A stretch of DNA of 64,000 nt, taken from positions 1-64,000 of the forward strand of contig NZ_JAGGKH010000010.1 in NCBI RefSeq assembly GCF_017873565.1, in the 5' to 3' direction. The translations under genes and the position numbers were made by a program. This document shows, piece after piece, positions 1 through 8,637 of the stretch; positions within the stretch are counted from its first letter, which is position 1, and every line of letters starts with the position of its first letter. Source of the stretch: Lederbergia galactosidilytica. Lineage in GTDB: Bacteria > Bacillota > Bacilli > Bacillales > Bacillaceae_C. Under the pieces are notes generated by a model, which made no database searches, was not told the origin of the DNA, and saw only the letters and a program-made list of their open reading frames with translations.

Positions 1-83
1 GTCTACGTAAATATTTTAACTGATTGAGAGTTATTTTGGCAGAAAGTGTTCAATTCTATCGAGCAGAATCTGTCCACTTTAGT

Positions 84-329
84 CTAGCAGTTACAAATAG
101 CTTCCTCGACATCATTCTCAACAGAAGGAGAACTCAAGATAATCATAAACACTGTAACAAAAGATATAATAAACAAAACTAATAATACCCCAGCACCAAT
201 AGCGCCACTTTTAAGAGAAAGCCCCTTATTACCAATCACCCTAAGTAATAATAAACCGACAAAGATAAAAGTCGCAATCCCTCCAACCACCATGAGTACC
301 CCAAAAAGAAGACCAAATAAAATTTCCAT
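84..329 (-). CDS. Small two-helix membrane protein, unknown function
   Basis: About 81 residues, mostly hydrophobic: one transmembrane stretch near residues 3-27 (rich in Leu, Phe, Val, Gly) and a second near 43-66, joined by a short basic loop, with an acidic, Cys-ending tail. The open frame continues upstream to 470, but that part reads as a basic low-quality extension. The start was placed at the ATG at 329 because a GGGGGATGG ribosome-like site lies just before it; ATGs at 335 and 347 are alternatives. I do not recognise the family. It lies beyond the end of the exopolysaccharide operon, and nothing links it to that pathway except position. Confidence 0.5.
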   Translation of the reverse strand: MEILFGLLFGVLMVVGGIATFIFVGLLLLRVIGNKGLSLKSGAIGAGVLLVLFIISFVTVFMIILSSPSVENDVEEAICNC

Positions 330-644
330 TTCCATCCCCCAGTTCATACACTCTACAAATTTAGTAGATTCCCTTTTCTTATCTATCTTTATATAAATTT
401 TAATAACAAACCAATGACACCGCTTCCATTTATTGGTAAAAAAGAGAGAAGAGCTGCATGATAAACACAACTCTTCTAAGTAAATTTAACGATAAGCTTT
501 CTCTTCTGAATAATGCTTTAGATCTTTTATTTCAGTTTGAGTAACTATGTTGTTATTATAATTCTCAACAAAACGATAATTATTTTACCTATCTATGACT
601 ACTTTGTCAAATAAACTACTTTCACTCAACAGTAAATAAAGACA

Positions 645-1863
645 CTATTTAACTTTATTTACTGTACTTAAATAAAGTCCAATATTATATAAGCTTGTAA
701 CAGTTGGCTTATTTTGAATAGATAATTCCTTATAGATACCTTGTAATTCATCTAGAATAGTTTCATCATAAGAACCAAGAAAAGACCAATGTAGCGCGGT
801 AAAATAATTTTTATTTTCCTCAAAAGATAAATACTTACTTTTATCATCCTGATGTATGTTTTGCATCACTTTTGGTTGAGAGTCTAGTTTAGAAACTTTA
901 ACTATTTTATGAACAATATTGCTAAACCTTTTGAAATCTTTTTCTGTAAAAGTTGAAAATCCAGCTTCTTCGTGTAAGATATAAATTCCATACACCGTTA
1001 GAGCTGCATGACTAACATCTTCCCAACTTTCTTTATTTGCATATTCCCAATAACTCCAATAATATGCATCATTTTCTTTATCATATTTTAATAAATAATT
1101 TTTAAAGTAGTTTAGACTTTTAGTTATCCTTGGAGTATATTCAGTTTTACCAGTTATCTTGTCATAAAGACCTGCCGCTGCTAAATAAGCAAATATACGA
1201 TTGGGAATACCAATTTGATTTGCTTCTGATACAATCCCCTTACCATAAGGATGTCCCAGATAAAAACCTTCCGTTTCAGATAAATCTACCCACATCTCAT
1301 CTTTATTATGTATGGCTAAAGCTCTGCTAGACTTTTCTAAAAAGTCATCAGCAACTGTATAATATTCCTCTAATTGATTTTTCTTAACCGTATCTACAAA
1401 ACGAAGGATGGGCATTAAAATCATCCCTGTATGGACAGGATAAATGTAATTAAACTTTCCAGATGTATAATGCCCTCTATCTGACCATGCAGGTAAAGAC
1501 ACTCCTAATCCGGTAAAGCTCTCAATTCCAAGTTTCTCATCTGTTTGTGTAAAGATATACGTGGCCTGAGGGATAAAATACTCTAAGTACTTTTCTTCTC
1601 CCGTAGCTTTATACATATCTATCAAGGAATTTCCTGTATAGCTCCAATCCCAAGCATAAGTAGGACTTCCAAAATCTGGTTTATTACTAGGAAATTTTTC
1701 CGGAGACCACGAACTTACACTATACCATTTATCATAAAGACTTTGGGTAACAATATTATTTGTTTCAAAATCTTCAACCGATTTTTTATTATAGAAAATA
1801 AGGATAAAAATAAATATAAAAATAGCTATGCTACTAAAAATTATTAGCTTTTTAACTTTTCAT
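645..1863 (-). pseudogene. Membrane-anchored alpha/alpha-toroid-like protein, frameshifted at codon 3
   Basis: The coding frame is open from 1859 to 645 (about 405 residues) and starts with a hydrophobic anchor of about 20 residues, followed by a Trp/Tyr-rich helical domain (motifs WDWSYTGNS, HPYGKG, YWSYWEY, EDVSHAALTVYGIY) typical of alpha/alpha-toroid carbohydrate enzymes. The 78 codons from 1859 to the first possible start (TTG at 1625) contain no ATG, GTG or TTG. A good ribosome site (GAGGTG) and an ATG at 1863 lie one base out of frame; removing one A from the A4 run at 1857-1860 joins them perfectly. So this is a frameshift mutation, a phase-variable tract or a sequence error. It follows epsN as the last gene of the polysaccharide operon, so a role in polysaccharide trimming or modification is a guess. 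Enzyme class not identified. Confidence 0.6.
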
Positions 1864-1891
1864 CACCTCACTTTTATACGAGTTAGAATGG

Positions 1892-1924
1892 GATTAAGTT
1901 CAGTGGCTTACTCTGAACTTAATC
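1892..1924 (-). other. 12-bp hairpin overlapping the epsN stop codon
   Basis: GATTAAGTTCAG and its exact reverse complement are separated by 9 nt and include the epsN stop codon. No U-run follows on the minus strand, so it is more likely an mRNA-stabilising or processing hairpin than an intrinsic terminator. Confidence 0.4.
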
Positions 1925-3097
1925 TGTTAAAACTAGCTTCTCCATCGACTTCTCTTTATTAAATCTTAGGATCATTTTTATCACTAATGTTTGCTGTTGT
2001 TCATCCATATTTGATCCTGAAGGGAGACATATACCAGTGCTAAATAACTCTTCCGAAACACTTCTATCAACTGTATGTGGATAGTAAGGTGTTTCCTTAA
2101 ATAAAGGTTGGAGATGCAGTGGCTTCCAAACTGGACGCGATTCAATATTTTCATTTGATAGATATTCAATTAATTCTAGTGGAGCATATCCTAGTTTTTC
2201 TTGGTCAATAATTAAGGTTGTTAACCAACGATTATGAAAAGTTTCTTTTAGTTCAGGCATAAATTGAATACCATCAATTTCTCCTAAAGCATTTTTATAC
2301 TTTTCAAAAATAGCTCTACGGGTAGCAACACGATCATCTAATACCTCTAGTTGCGCTCGACCTACTCCGGCTAGAATATTACTCAAACGATAATTGTACC
2401 CCATTTGGCTATGTTGATAATGTGGGGCCACGTCTCTTGCCTGTGTAGCTAAGAACCGAGCCTTTTTCAGTGCCTCCACATCATCTGATACTAGCATTCC
2501 CCCACCAGATGTAGTGATTATTTTATTACCATTAAAGGAATAAACACCAAATTTACCGAAAGTTCCACTTTTCTTACCTTTATAAGTGGCCCCTAAGGAT
2601 TCTGCTGCATCTTCAATAATTGGTACATTATAATCATCGCATATAGCCAATAATTCATCCATTTTTGCACTTTGACCATATAAATTGACAATAATTACAG
2701 CTTTAGGAAGTTTCTCTGCTTTCTCAGCGTCAGAAAAAGCACGTTTTAATGCCTGTGGTGACATATTCCAGGTATCGGGCTCTGAGTCAATAAATACAGG
2801 ACTTGCCCCTTGATAAAGTATGGGATTAGCGCTAGCTATAAATGTTAAAGATGAACAAAAAACGGTATCTTCTTTTTGTACATCTAGCAGCATTAGAGCT
2901 AAGTGAATTGCAGCTGTTCCAGAACTTACAGCTGCCGCATCCTTCACCCCTACATATTCCGCTAACTCTTTCTCAAAAGCATCCACATTTGGTCCTAGTG
3001 GTGCTATCCAATTTGTATCAAAAGCTTGTTGAATATATTTCTGTTCATTTCCACTCATATGAGGTGAGGAAAGGAGAATTCTTTCATGCTGAGACAT
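1919..3097 (-). CDS. epsN: EpsN-like UDP-4-amino-sugar aminotransferase (DegT/DnrJ/EryC1 family)
   Basis: A PLP-dependent aminotransferase of 392 residues. It closely resembles Bacillus subtilis EpsN (opening SPPHMSG-type motif, SNWIAPLGP-like block, VFIDSEPDTWNMSP). The PLP-binding lysine is K192 in SFNGNK and the cofactor-ring aspartate is D163 in EDAAES. In the EpsC-N-M pathway it aminates the 4-keto product of the dehydratase to give UDP-4-amino-GlcNAc, the step before acetylation by EpsM. The open frame runs to 3148, but the ATG at 3097 has an AGAGGTG site at good spacing and matches the family N-terminus. It sits 14 bp after epsM. Cytosolic. Confidence 0.92.
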   Translation of the reverse strand: MSQHERILLSSPHMSGNEQKYIQQAFDTNWIAPLGPNVDAFEKELAEYVGVKDAAAVSSGTAAIHLALMLLDVQKEDTVFCSSLTFIASANPILYQGASPVFIDSEPDTWNMSPQALKRAFSDAEKAEKLPKAVIIVNLYGQSAKMDELLAICDDYNVPIIEDAAESLGATYKGKKSGTFGKFGVYSFNGNKIITTSGGGMLVSDDVEALKKARFLATQARDVAPHYQHSQMGYNYRLSNILAGVGRAQLEVLDDRVATRRAIFEKYKNALGEIDGIQFMPELKETFHNRWLTTLIIDQEKLGYAPLELIEYLSNENIESRPVWKPLHLQPLFKETPYYPHTVDRSVSEELFSTGICLPSGSNMDEQQQTLVIKMILRFNKEKSMEKLVLTD

Positions 3098-3110
3098 AAT
3101 AAACACCTCT

Positions 3111-3755
3111 TTATAAAATTTCCTTAATAATCTTTGCGGGTACTCCAACTGCCACTACTCCTGCAGGAATATTGTTTATCACCGTTGCTCCGGCCCCAAT
3201 TATAGACCATTCATTTACTTCTTTTCCTTGAATTATAGTTGAACCTGCTCCTACTTGAGTTCCCTCACCTACAGTGACATCACCTGCAAGTATCGCACCT
3301 GGGGAAACATGTACAAAATCAGCAATTTTATTATCGTGCTCTATAACTGAAGTTGTATTAATTATAACATGGTTACCTATTGCAGCATCTGAATTTATCA
3401 CTGCATTAGCCATAATTACTATTCCTTCTCCTAATTTGACAGTTGGACTAATTACAGCAGTAGGGTGGATAACTGAAGCAAATTTGGCGTTTTGTCGCTT
3501 TAACAAACTTGTAATCTTTTTCCTTATTTGATTACTCCCTATTGCAATAATAAAAAAGGATTCGGACTGTGTAAATTTGAAAGCACAAGAAACTGGGCCT
3601 CTTGTGATTCCAGTCTCTCTACACAAACTTTTACTTTTATATTTATCATCCAATATAGCGATAATTTCATATTCATTTGAAACACGGATGATATCTTGGA
3701 TCACTTTGCTGTGACCACCTTCTCCAATAATCACCAATTGTTTCACAGATATCAT
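3111..3755 (-). CDS. epsM: EpsM-like sugar O/N-acyltransferase (NeuD/PglD family)
   Basis: A 214-residue protein with an N-terminal Rossmann-like nucleotide-sugar part ([11 protein letters not shown] at about 8-18) and a C-terminal left-handed beta-helix of hexapeptide repeats ([15 protein letters not shown] onward). This is the PglD/NeuD layout. Its predicted job is acetyl-CoA-dependent N-acetylation of UDP-4-amino-4,6-dideoxy-GlcNAc to UDP-N,N'-diacetylbacillosamine. The start codon overlaps the epsL stop as ATGA, indicating translational coupling. The His of the GGHS motif fits the cofactor/nucleotide region. Gene order epsL-epsM-epsN matches the end of the B. subtilis eps operon. Confidence 0.9.
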   Translation of the reverse strand: MISVKQLVIIGEGGHSKVIQDIIRVSNEYEIIAILDDKYKSKSLCRETGITRGPVSCAFKFTQSESFFIIAIGSNQIRKKITSLLKRQNAKFASVIHPTAVISPTVKLGEGIVIMANAVINSDAAIGNHVIINTTSVIEHDNKIADFVHVSPGAILAGDVTVGEGTQVGAGSTIIQGKEVNEWSIIGAGATVINNIPAGVVAVGVPAKIIKEIL

Positions 3756-4348
3756 GCATCCTTTGTTCCAGAAAATTTTTCAATTGTAACATGTCCGTCT
3801 TGGCTGATTCCTTCTGTTTTAAATACCTTCATTATCGTTAAAAATAAAATCTTCAAATCCAAACAAAAAGTTCGGTTTTCTACATACCAAACATCTAATT
3901 TGAACTTTTCTTCCCAAGTAATAGCATTTCGTCCGTTTACCTGTGCCCAACCTGTGATACCAGGCCGGACTTCATGGCGCCGAGCCTGATCTCGGGTATA
4001 AAGTTCGAGATACTCCATTAACAATGGACGAGGACCTACTAAACTCAAATCACCTTTCAACACATTAAAAAGTTGCGGTAATTCATCTAAGCTCAATTTT
4101 CTCAGCAACTGTCCAAATCTCGTCATCCTTAGATGATCCGGTAGAAATTCTCCACAATCATTACGTTCATCTGTCATTGTTCGAAATTTATACACAAAGA
4201 AAGGCTTTGCGTTTAATCCTGGACGCTGTTGCTTAAATATTACTGGTGAGCCCAGTTTGAACCGAATTAAAATCCCTACAAATACTATAAAGGGACTTAG
4301 AATAAGTAATAGGAAAAAAGAGAATAAAAAGTCAAATATCCTTTTCAT
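3752..4348 (-). CDS. epsL: EpsL-like phosphoglycosyl transferase (PglC type, small monotopic)
   Basis: A 198-residue member of the bacterial sugar transferase family. It has an N-terminal reentrant hydrophobic helix (residues 1-28), then the conserved blocks [27 protein letters not shown] and LVGPRPL, with catalytic Asp-Glu in LDELPQ, and [12 protein letters not shown] near 131-142. The short form without extra membrane helices is the PglC type, which moves a sugar phosphate from UDP to undecaprenyl phosphate. With epsC, epsN and epsM nearby, the likely substrate is UDP-N,N'-diacetylbacillosamine, making this the initiating enzyme of repeat-unit assembly at the inner membrane face. Overlaps epsM by 4 bp. 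Confidence 0.92.
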   Translation of the reverse strand: MKRIFDFLFSFFLLLILSPFIVFVGILIRFKLGSPVIFKQQRPGLNAKPFFVYKFRTMTDERNDCGEFLPDHLRMTRFGQLLRKLSLDELPQLFNVLKGDLSLVGPRPLLMEYLELYTRDQARRHEVRPGITGWAQVNGRNAITWEEKFKLDVWYVENRTFCLDLKILFLTIMKVFKTEGISQDGHVTIEKFSGTKDA

Positions 4349-4354
4349 ATAATA

Positions 4355-5587
4355 TCAATTCCTTGTATCGTTAATTATAACACTTTCTAATTGATCCGAT
4401 AATATACCCCAGGAGTAAGTTTTTTCTACATACTGTTTTAGACTTTGAGATTGAGATTTTCCTTCTGAATTCGCGTATTTTTTAATAATCGTTGCTAAAT
4501 TGTCCAATTTAGTATCCACATATACTCCCTCTTGTTTAGACAGTTCTCCCACAATACTCTGATTTGCTATCATAATAATTGGTAAGCCTGCAGCCATGTA
4601 ATCATATAACTTGTTCATACTAAATCCCCATTTATATAAAGGAGTATCTAAGATCGAAATAATGCTCATATCCGCTCTACTTAATAAATAGGGGATATCT
4701 GACTTTGGAATAGAGTCATAAAACGAGATATTTGTAAGTTCTTTTTTGCTTGCCAAGCCTATCAAACGATCCTTTTCAGAGCCATTTCCTACCATTATTA
4801 AATGAATTCGTGATTCATCACGAATTTTAGAGAATAACTCAATAACTGGATCCAAGTGATTAGCGATACCATGAGACCCTGTGTATACTACAATAAATTT
4901 CCCCTCTAACCCCGAATAATAATCATCTATTATTTTTGATCTTTTTAAGTATTTGTATCTTTCTAATTCTACTCCGTTAGGAATAAAGAGAATCTTTTGA
5001 GGATCAACGCCTTTTGATTCAACATATTTCTGGGCTTTATCAAATAAAACAATAACTCTATCACTTTTTTTGTACAGGAACTTTTCTAATTTATACAGTA
5101 TTTGAGTAAGTGGATTCTTGGGTGATATTTTGCCAAAGTCAACAAATGTTTGTGGCCACAAATCTCTTTCTTCAAAGTAAAATTTACAATCTGGAATTTT
5201 TTTAGATATTAAATAAGCAATAATTGCCGCAAATGGATGTACTGACGATCCGATTATTACTTCTGGTTCTTCTCGTCTCATTATCTTTTTTGCCACTTTA
5301 TATGCTCTTCTTGTATAACTGAATATATTTTTCAAGCGTGCAATTGAACTTTTGTATGGTGAAGTATGAACCCATACATAATTAACGCCTTCTATAATCT
5401 CACATTTATAACCTCGGTTCTCCCCAGTATTAAAGACCATTTCTTGTTTTGAAAAGTGATTAAATGAAGAAGCAAAGATGGTTACAGAATGCCCCTTTTT
5501 AACTAATTGTTTTGAAAGGTCAAAATGCCTTGATCCGCCAACATGAAAAGGAGCCGTAGCGTAATGGTTAAATATCCAAATATTCAC
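4355..5587 (-). CDS. Glycosyltransferase family 4 (GT-B fold)
   Basis: A 410-residue retaining GT4 enzyme. The N-terminal acceptor domain has the family pattern NHYATAPFHVGGSRHF and a membrane-associated basic/hydrophobic middle (KIFSYTRRAYKVAKK). The C-terminal nucleotide-sugar domain has IPNGVELERY, VVYTGSHGIANHLD and KLYDYMAAGLPII, the last matching the EX7E-type region of WbuB/FnlA-adjacent transferases. It is 7 bp upstream of epsL. It probably adds the second sugar to the lipid-linked primer, but donor and linkage cannot be read from sequence. Starts at ATG 5587, just after the acetyltransferase gene. Confidence 0.85.
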   Translation of the reverse strand: MNIWIFNHYATAPFHVGGSRHFDLSKQLVKKGHSVTIFASSFNHFSKQEMVFNTGENRGYKCEIIEGVNYVWVHTSPYKSSIARLKNIFSYTRRAYKVAKKIMRREEPEVIIGSSVHPFAAIIAYLISKKIPDCKFYFEERDLWPQTFVDFGKISPKNPLTQILYKLEKFLYKKSDRVIVLFDKAQKYVESKGVDPQKILFIPNGVELERYKYLKRSKIIDDYYSGLEGKFIVVYTGSHGIANHLDPVIELFSKIRDESRIHLIMVGNGSEKDRLIGLASKKELTNISFYDSIPKSDIPYLLSRADMSIISILDTPLYKWGFSMNKLYDYMAAGLPIIMIANQSIVGELSKQEGVYVDTKLDNLATIIKKYANSEGKSQSQSLKQYVEKTYSWGILSDQLESVIINDTRN

Positions 5588-5599
5588 ATTTATACCTCA

Positions 5600-6319
5600 T
5601 TATTGATTTCTTAACAATTGATTTTCTGGTACTTTTCTTAACTCTTTTGCCGGGGTTCCAACAACTATTATCTCTTGCTCTACATCTTTTGTAACTACAC
5701 TAGCTGCAGCCACAGTTCCATCCTCATGAATAATTTTACCAGGCAAAATTGTAGAATTTGCTCCTATACGTCCCCCATCTTTTACCGTAATTCCTTTAAA
5801 CTTATCAAATCTTTCTTTGCTTCTAGCCATATAATTATCATTCGTCGTTACTACACACGGTGCAATAAACACGTCATTTCCAAGCTCTGAATATGCCGTT
5901 ATATAACAATTAGTTTCTAACTTACACCTTTTTCCTACTTTACTATCATTTTCAATAGCTACGCCACGACCTACAATCGTTCTTTCGCCAACGGTAACTC
6001 GTTCTCGAATAGTCGCTAAATCCGCAACAAAGACTTCATCCCCTATCGTTGCATTTTCATAAATGATAGAAGATGTTCCAATGGTAACTCCGTCTCCAAT
6101 AATAGTAGGAGGCAAAAGTTTTGTTTCCGGAAGTATTGAGGCTTTAGCTCTGGTAGGTTGCTTTCCTATAACAACATTATCTTGAATAATAACGTTATTT
6201 CCAATCTTTGTACCTTTATATATAACAACGTTATTTCCAATAACTACATTTTCACCAAAAGAAACTTCTTCTTGAATGATAACATTATTTCCTTTATTCA
6301 TAGGATTAGTCACTTTCAT
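5600..6319 (-). CDS. WbpD/WlbB-like hexapeptide N-acetyltransferase
   Basis: 239 residues, almost entirely left-handed beta-helix hexapeptide repeats ([IV]G-x-x-[VT] pattern from residue 10 to about 150), with a second coil set and VGTPAKELRKVPENQ at the end. Proteins of this kind acetylate the 3-amino group of UDP-GlcNAc(3NH2)A to give UDP-2,3-diacetamido-2,3-dideoxy-glucuronate. The call rests on the family pattern and on the presence of the other three pathway enzymes (wbpA-, wbpB- and wbpE-type) in the same operon. It follows an intrinsic terminator at 6331-6362, so its expression depends on readthrough. RBS AAGGAGAG precedes the ATG. Confidence 0.75.
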   Translation of the reverse strand: MKVTNPMNKGNNVIIQEEVSFGENVVIGNNVVIYKGTKIGNNVIIQDNVVIGKQPTRAKASILPETKLLPPTIIGDGVTIGTSSIIYENATIGDEVFVADLATIRERVTVGERTIVGRGVAIENDSKVGKRCKLETNCYITAYSELGNDVFIAPCVVTTNDNYMARSKERFDKFKGITVKDGGRIGANSTILPGKIIHEDGTVAAASVVTKDVEQEIIVVGTPAKELRKVPENQLLRNQ

Positions 6320-6330
6320 CTCTCCTTAAA

Positions 6331-6362
6331 ATAAAAAAGCCTCTATATGGATCAAGAGGCTT
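6331..6362 (-). terminator. Intrinsic terminator inside the polysaccharide operon
   Basis: On the minus strand an AAGCCTCT stem closes around a 10-nt loop with AGAGGCTT and is followed by TTTTATTTT. It lies between the aminotransferase stop (6378) and the acetyltransferase start (6319), although genes on both sides belong to one pathway and one strand. An internal terminator of this kind is what the EAR RNA is known to overcome in Bacillales eps operons. Confidence 0.75.
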
Positions 6363-6377
6363 ATTTAATATACCAAT

Positions 6378-7490
6378 TTATTTTGAATAAAATTCAAGTA
6401 TTTTATCTATCACATAATCTTGATCTTCACGTTTCAATTCGGGATACATAGGTAGCGAAAGAGCCTCTTTAGTAGCCTTTTCTGTTTCAGGTAAATCCCC
6501 TTCACTATAGCCTAAATCTTTAAACACAGGTTGAATATGCAATGGAAGTGGGTAATAAATCATTGTGGCAATCCCTTGCTCTTTTAGATACGCTTGAAGT
6601 TCATCTCGATTTGAAACTCTCAGAGTATATTGATGATAGACATGATAATACCCTTCTTTTTCAACAGGTGTGTTAATAACATGACTTAGTTTCTCATTAA
6701 GCTTCTCTGTATAATATGAAGCTCTTGCACGTCTTTCTTTTGAGAAATCATCGAGATAAGGAAACTTAACATTTAGTATCGCTGCTTGAAGTTCGTCCAA
6801 GCGACTGTTATAGCCGAGCACATTATGATAATATTTTGGTTTGCTCCCGTGTACCCGAATAACTCTAGCATTCTCTGCCAATTGTTCATCACCAGTAACG
6901 ATCATTCCACCGTCACCATACGCTCCTAAATTTTTAGTAGGGAAGAAACTATATGCAGCCGCAGTCCCAAGCTCACCCACGCTTTTTCCATTTTGTCTTG
7001 CCCCTATGGCTTGAGCTGCATCCTCTACAACTACTAAATTATATTTATCGGCTATGTCTTTGATAGCCTCCATATCTGCCATTTGTCCATATAAATGGAC
7101 AGGAATAATTGCTTTTGTTTTCTCATTGATGGCAGCCTCAATTTTTGCAGGATCAATATTGAATGTAATAGGGTCAATATCTACAAATACAGGAGTAGCA
7201 CCCAGCCGCGCAACAGCTCCACCAGTAGCAAAGAAGGTAAAAGCAGTAGTAATTACCTCATCTCCTTTACCAACACCAGCAGCTTGTAATGCAATATGGA
7301 TGGCGTCACTACCGTTTCCAACACCTATACCGTGGCCTACATTGCTATATTTAGCCACATCTTCCTCAAGCTTTTTAACATTATCTCCTAAAATAAAGCG
7401 AGATGAAGACATTACCTCATCCAATTTTGTCATGATTTCTTCTTTCATCGATAAATATTGTTCAGATAAATCTAGCATTTGGATTTTCAT
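6378..7490 (-). CDS. WbpE/WlbC-like UDP-3-keto-sugar aminotransferase (DegT family)
   Basis: A 370-residue PLP aminotransferase with PLP lysine K186 in SFFPTKNLG, ring-binding D157 in VVEDAAQAIGA, and the family opening MLDLSEQYLS. The subgroup with FFPTKNLGAYGDGG includes WbpE/WlbC, which aminate UDP-2-acetamido-2-deoxy-3-keto-glucuronate. In this operon it pairs with the oxidoreductase at 14900 (wbpB type), the dehydrogenase at 13560 (wbpA type) and the acetyltransferase at 5600 (wbpD type). The start was moved from 7538 to the ATG at 7490 because MKIQMLDL is the family N-terminus and a GGAATGG-like site precedes it. A dTDP-sugar aminotransferase is the main alternative. Confidence 0.82.
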   Translation of the reverse strand: MKIQMLDLSEQYLSMKEEIMTKLDEVMSSSRFILGDNVKKLEEDVAKYSNVGHGIGVGNGSDAIHIALQAAGVGKGDEVITTAFTFFATGGAVARLGATPVFVDIDPITFNIDPAKIEAAINEKTKAIIPVHLYGQMADMEAIKDIADKYNLVVVEDAAQAIGARQNGKSVGELGTAAAYSFFPTKNLGAYGDGGMIVTGDEQLAENARVIRVHGSKPKYYHNVLGYNSRLDELQAAILNVKFPYLDDFSKERRARASYYTEKLNEKLSHVINTPVEKEGYYHVYHQYTLRVSNRDELQAYLKEQGIATMIYYPLPLHIQPVFKDLGYSEGDLPETEKATKEALSLPMYPELKREDQDYVIDKILEFYSK

Positions 7491-7503
7491 AGAACACCAT
7501 TCC

Positions 7504-8637
7504 TTATATTTTTTGTTCAATATGAGTATGTAACTCAAAGTACTTAAGTGCTATATCTTGCCAATTAAACTTTCTTGCTTCGATAATACTATTCTTAGAA
7601 AGAGCAGTAAAATCTTCAACAATAAGATTTAATCTATCTTTCATTTCAATAATATCATCTGGATCAATTGAATACCCTACTCTTCCTTCCGGAAAATAAC
7701 CATCTATACCTTCATTCCTTGTATAGATTATGGGTAAACCGCGTGACATTGCTTCAATGTAAGATATACCAAAGGTTTCCTTGTAAGAAGGTAGTATAAA
7801 AACATCTGAATTGTCGGCAATACAAATTAGCTCGTCTTTTGAGATATTTCCATGGAATTTAACCCTGTTATCTAGACCCATTTGTTTAGTTTTCAATCTA
7901 TATTGCTCACATAATGGTCCATCTCCAGCCACATTCAAAATAAAATCAACATTTTCCGACATTAGAAGCTTTCCTAATTTGAGTACAGAACTTAGATTTT
8001 TATTTTTATCAAGAGAACCGGTAAACAATAGTCTAAGTTTCTTCGAAGGTTCATTTTTAACATCAGGTAATGAGTTAAACCAATTTTTATCAATTCCATT
8101 AGGAATTACTTGGGTTTTATCTTTTATTAACTCAACAATTTTGGTTGGTAACAAATCAAACGTCTTTTTCTGATAAGCATGAGATATAAAAACAATGGAG
8201 GAAGCATTTTCTAATACCTTAAAAATAAACGGTCTTAAATGAATCCCATATTTATAAAACACATGAATGTCCGTATTTCGTATACTTACAACGTAATTGA
8301 TTCCGTACTTTTGATTTAGTAAATAAGCTGTTCCACCATCACTAAATAAGGTATGGGCATGTATGGTATCAAATGATTTGAAAGATGGAATATTTTTTTC
8401 AATTCTTCTCTGTTGCTTTTTAATTTTTCCTCTATATAAAAATCTATCATACTTATTTAAAATTAAATCGTAATGATATTCTAACTTTTGCAATTCAACC
8501 TTATTTTTATTTAATAATTCTTGAGATCGAATCGGTATATATATAGTTTGTTTGTCAATATAACTTGTAAGTTCAGAAAATAATTTAGAATATAGTTTAT
8601 TCCCAGTATAATAAGAGCATAAATGTAATATTTTCAT
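7504..8637 (-). CDS. Glycosyltransferase family 4
   Basis: A 377-residue GT-B enzyme of family GT4. The N-terminal domain shows FDTIHAHTLFSDGG (about 88-101) and a cluster of basic residues before it. The C-terminal domain shows VIPNGID, LLFTGSLDKNKNL and the EX7E signature around ETFGISYIEAMSRGLPII. Cytoplasmic, peripheral to the membrane. Its ATG directly follows the stop of the upstream GT gene with no gap, so the two are probably coupled. Donor and linkage unknown. It has no catalytic anomaly that I can see. Confidence 0.85.
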   Translation of the reverse strand: MKILHLCSYYTGNKLYSKLFSELTSYIDKQTIYIPIRSQELLNKNKVELQKLEYHYDLILNKYDRFLYRGKIKKQQRRIEKNIPSFKSFDTIHAHTLFSDGGTAYLLNQKYGINYVVSIRNTDIHVFYKYGIHLRPFIFKVLENASSIVFISHAYQKKTFDLLPTKIVELIKDKTQVIPNGIDKNWFNSLPDVKNEPSKKLRLLFTGSLDKNKNLSSVLKLGKLLMSENVDFILNVAGDGPLCEQYRLKTKQMGLDNRVKFHGNISKDELICIADNSDVFILPSYKETFGISYIEAMSRGLPIIYTRNEGIDGYFPEGRVGYSIDPDDIIEMKDRLNLIVEDFTALSKNSIIEARKFNWQDIALKYFELHTHIEQKI

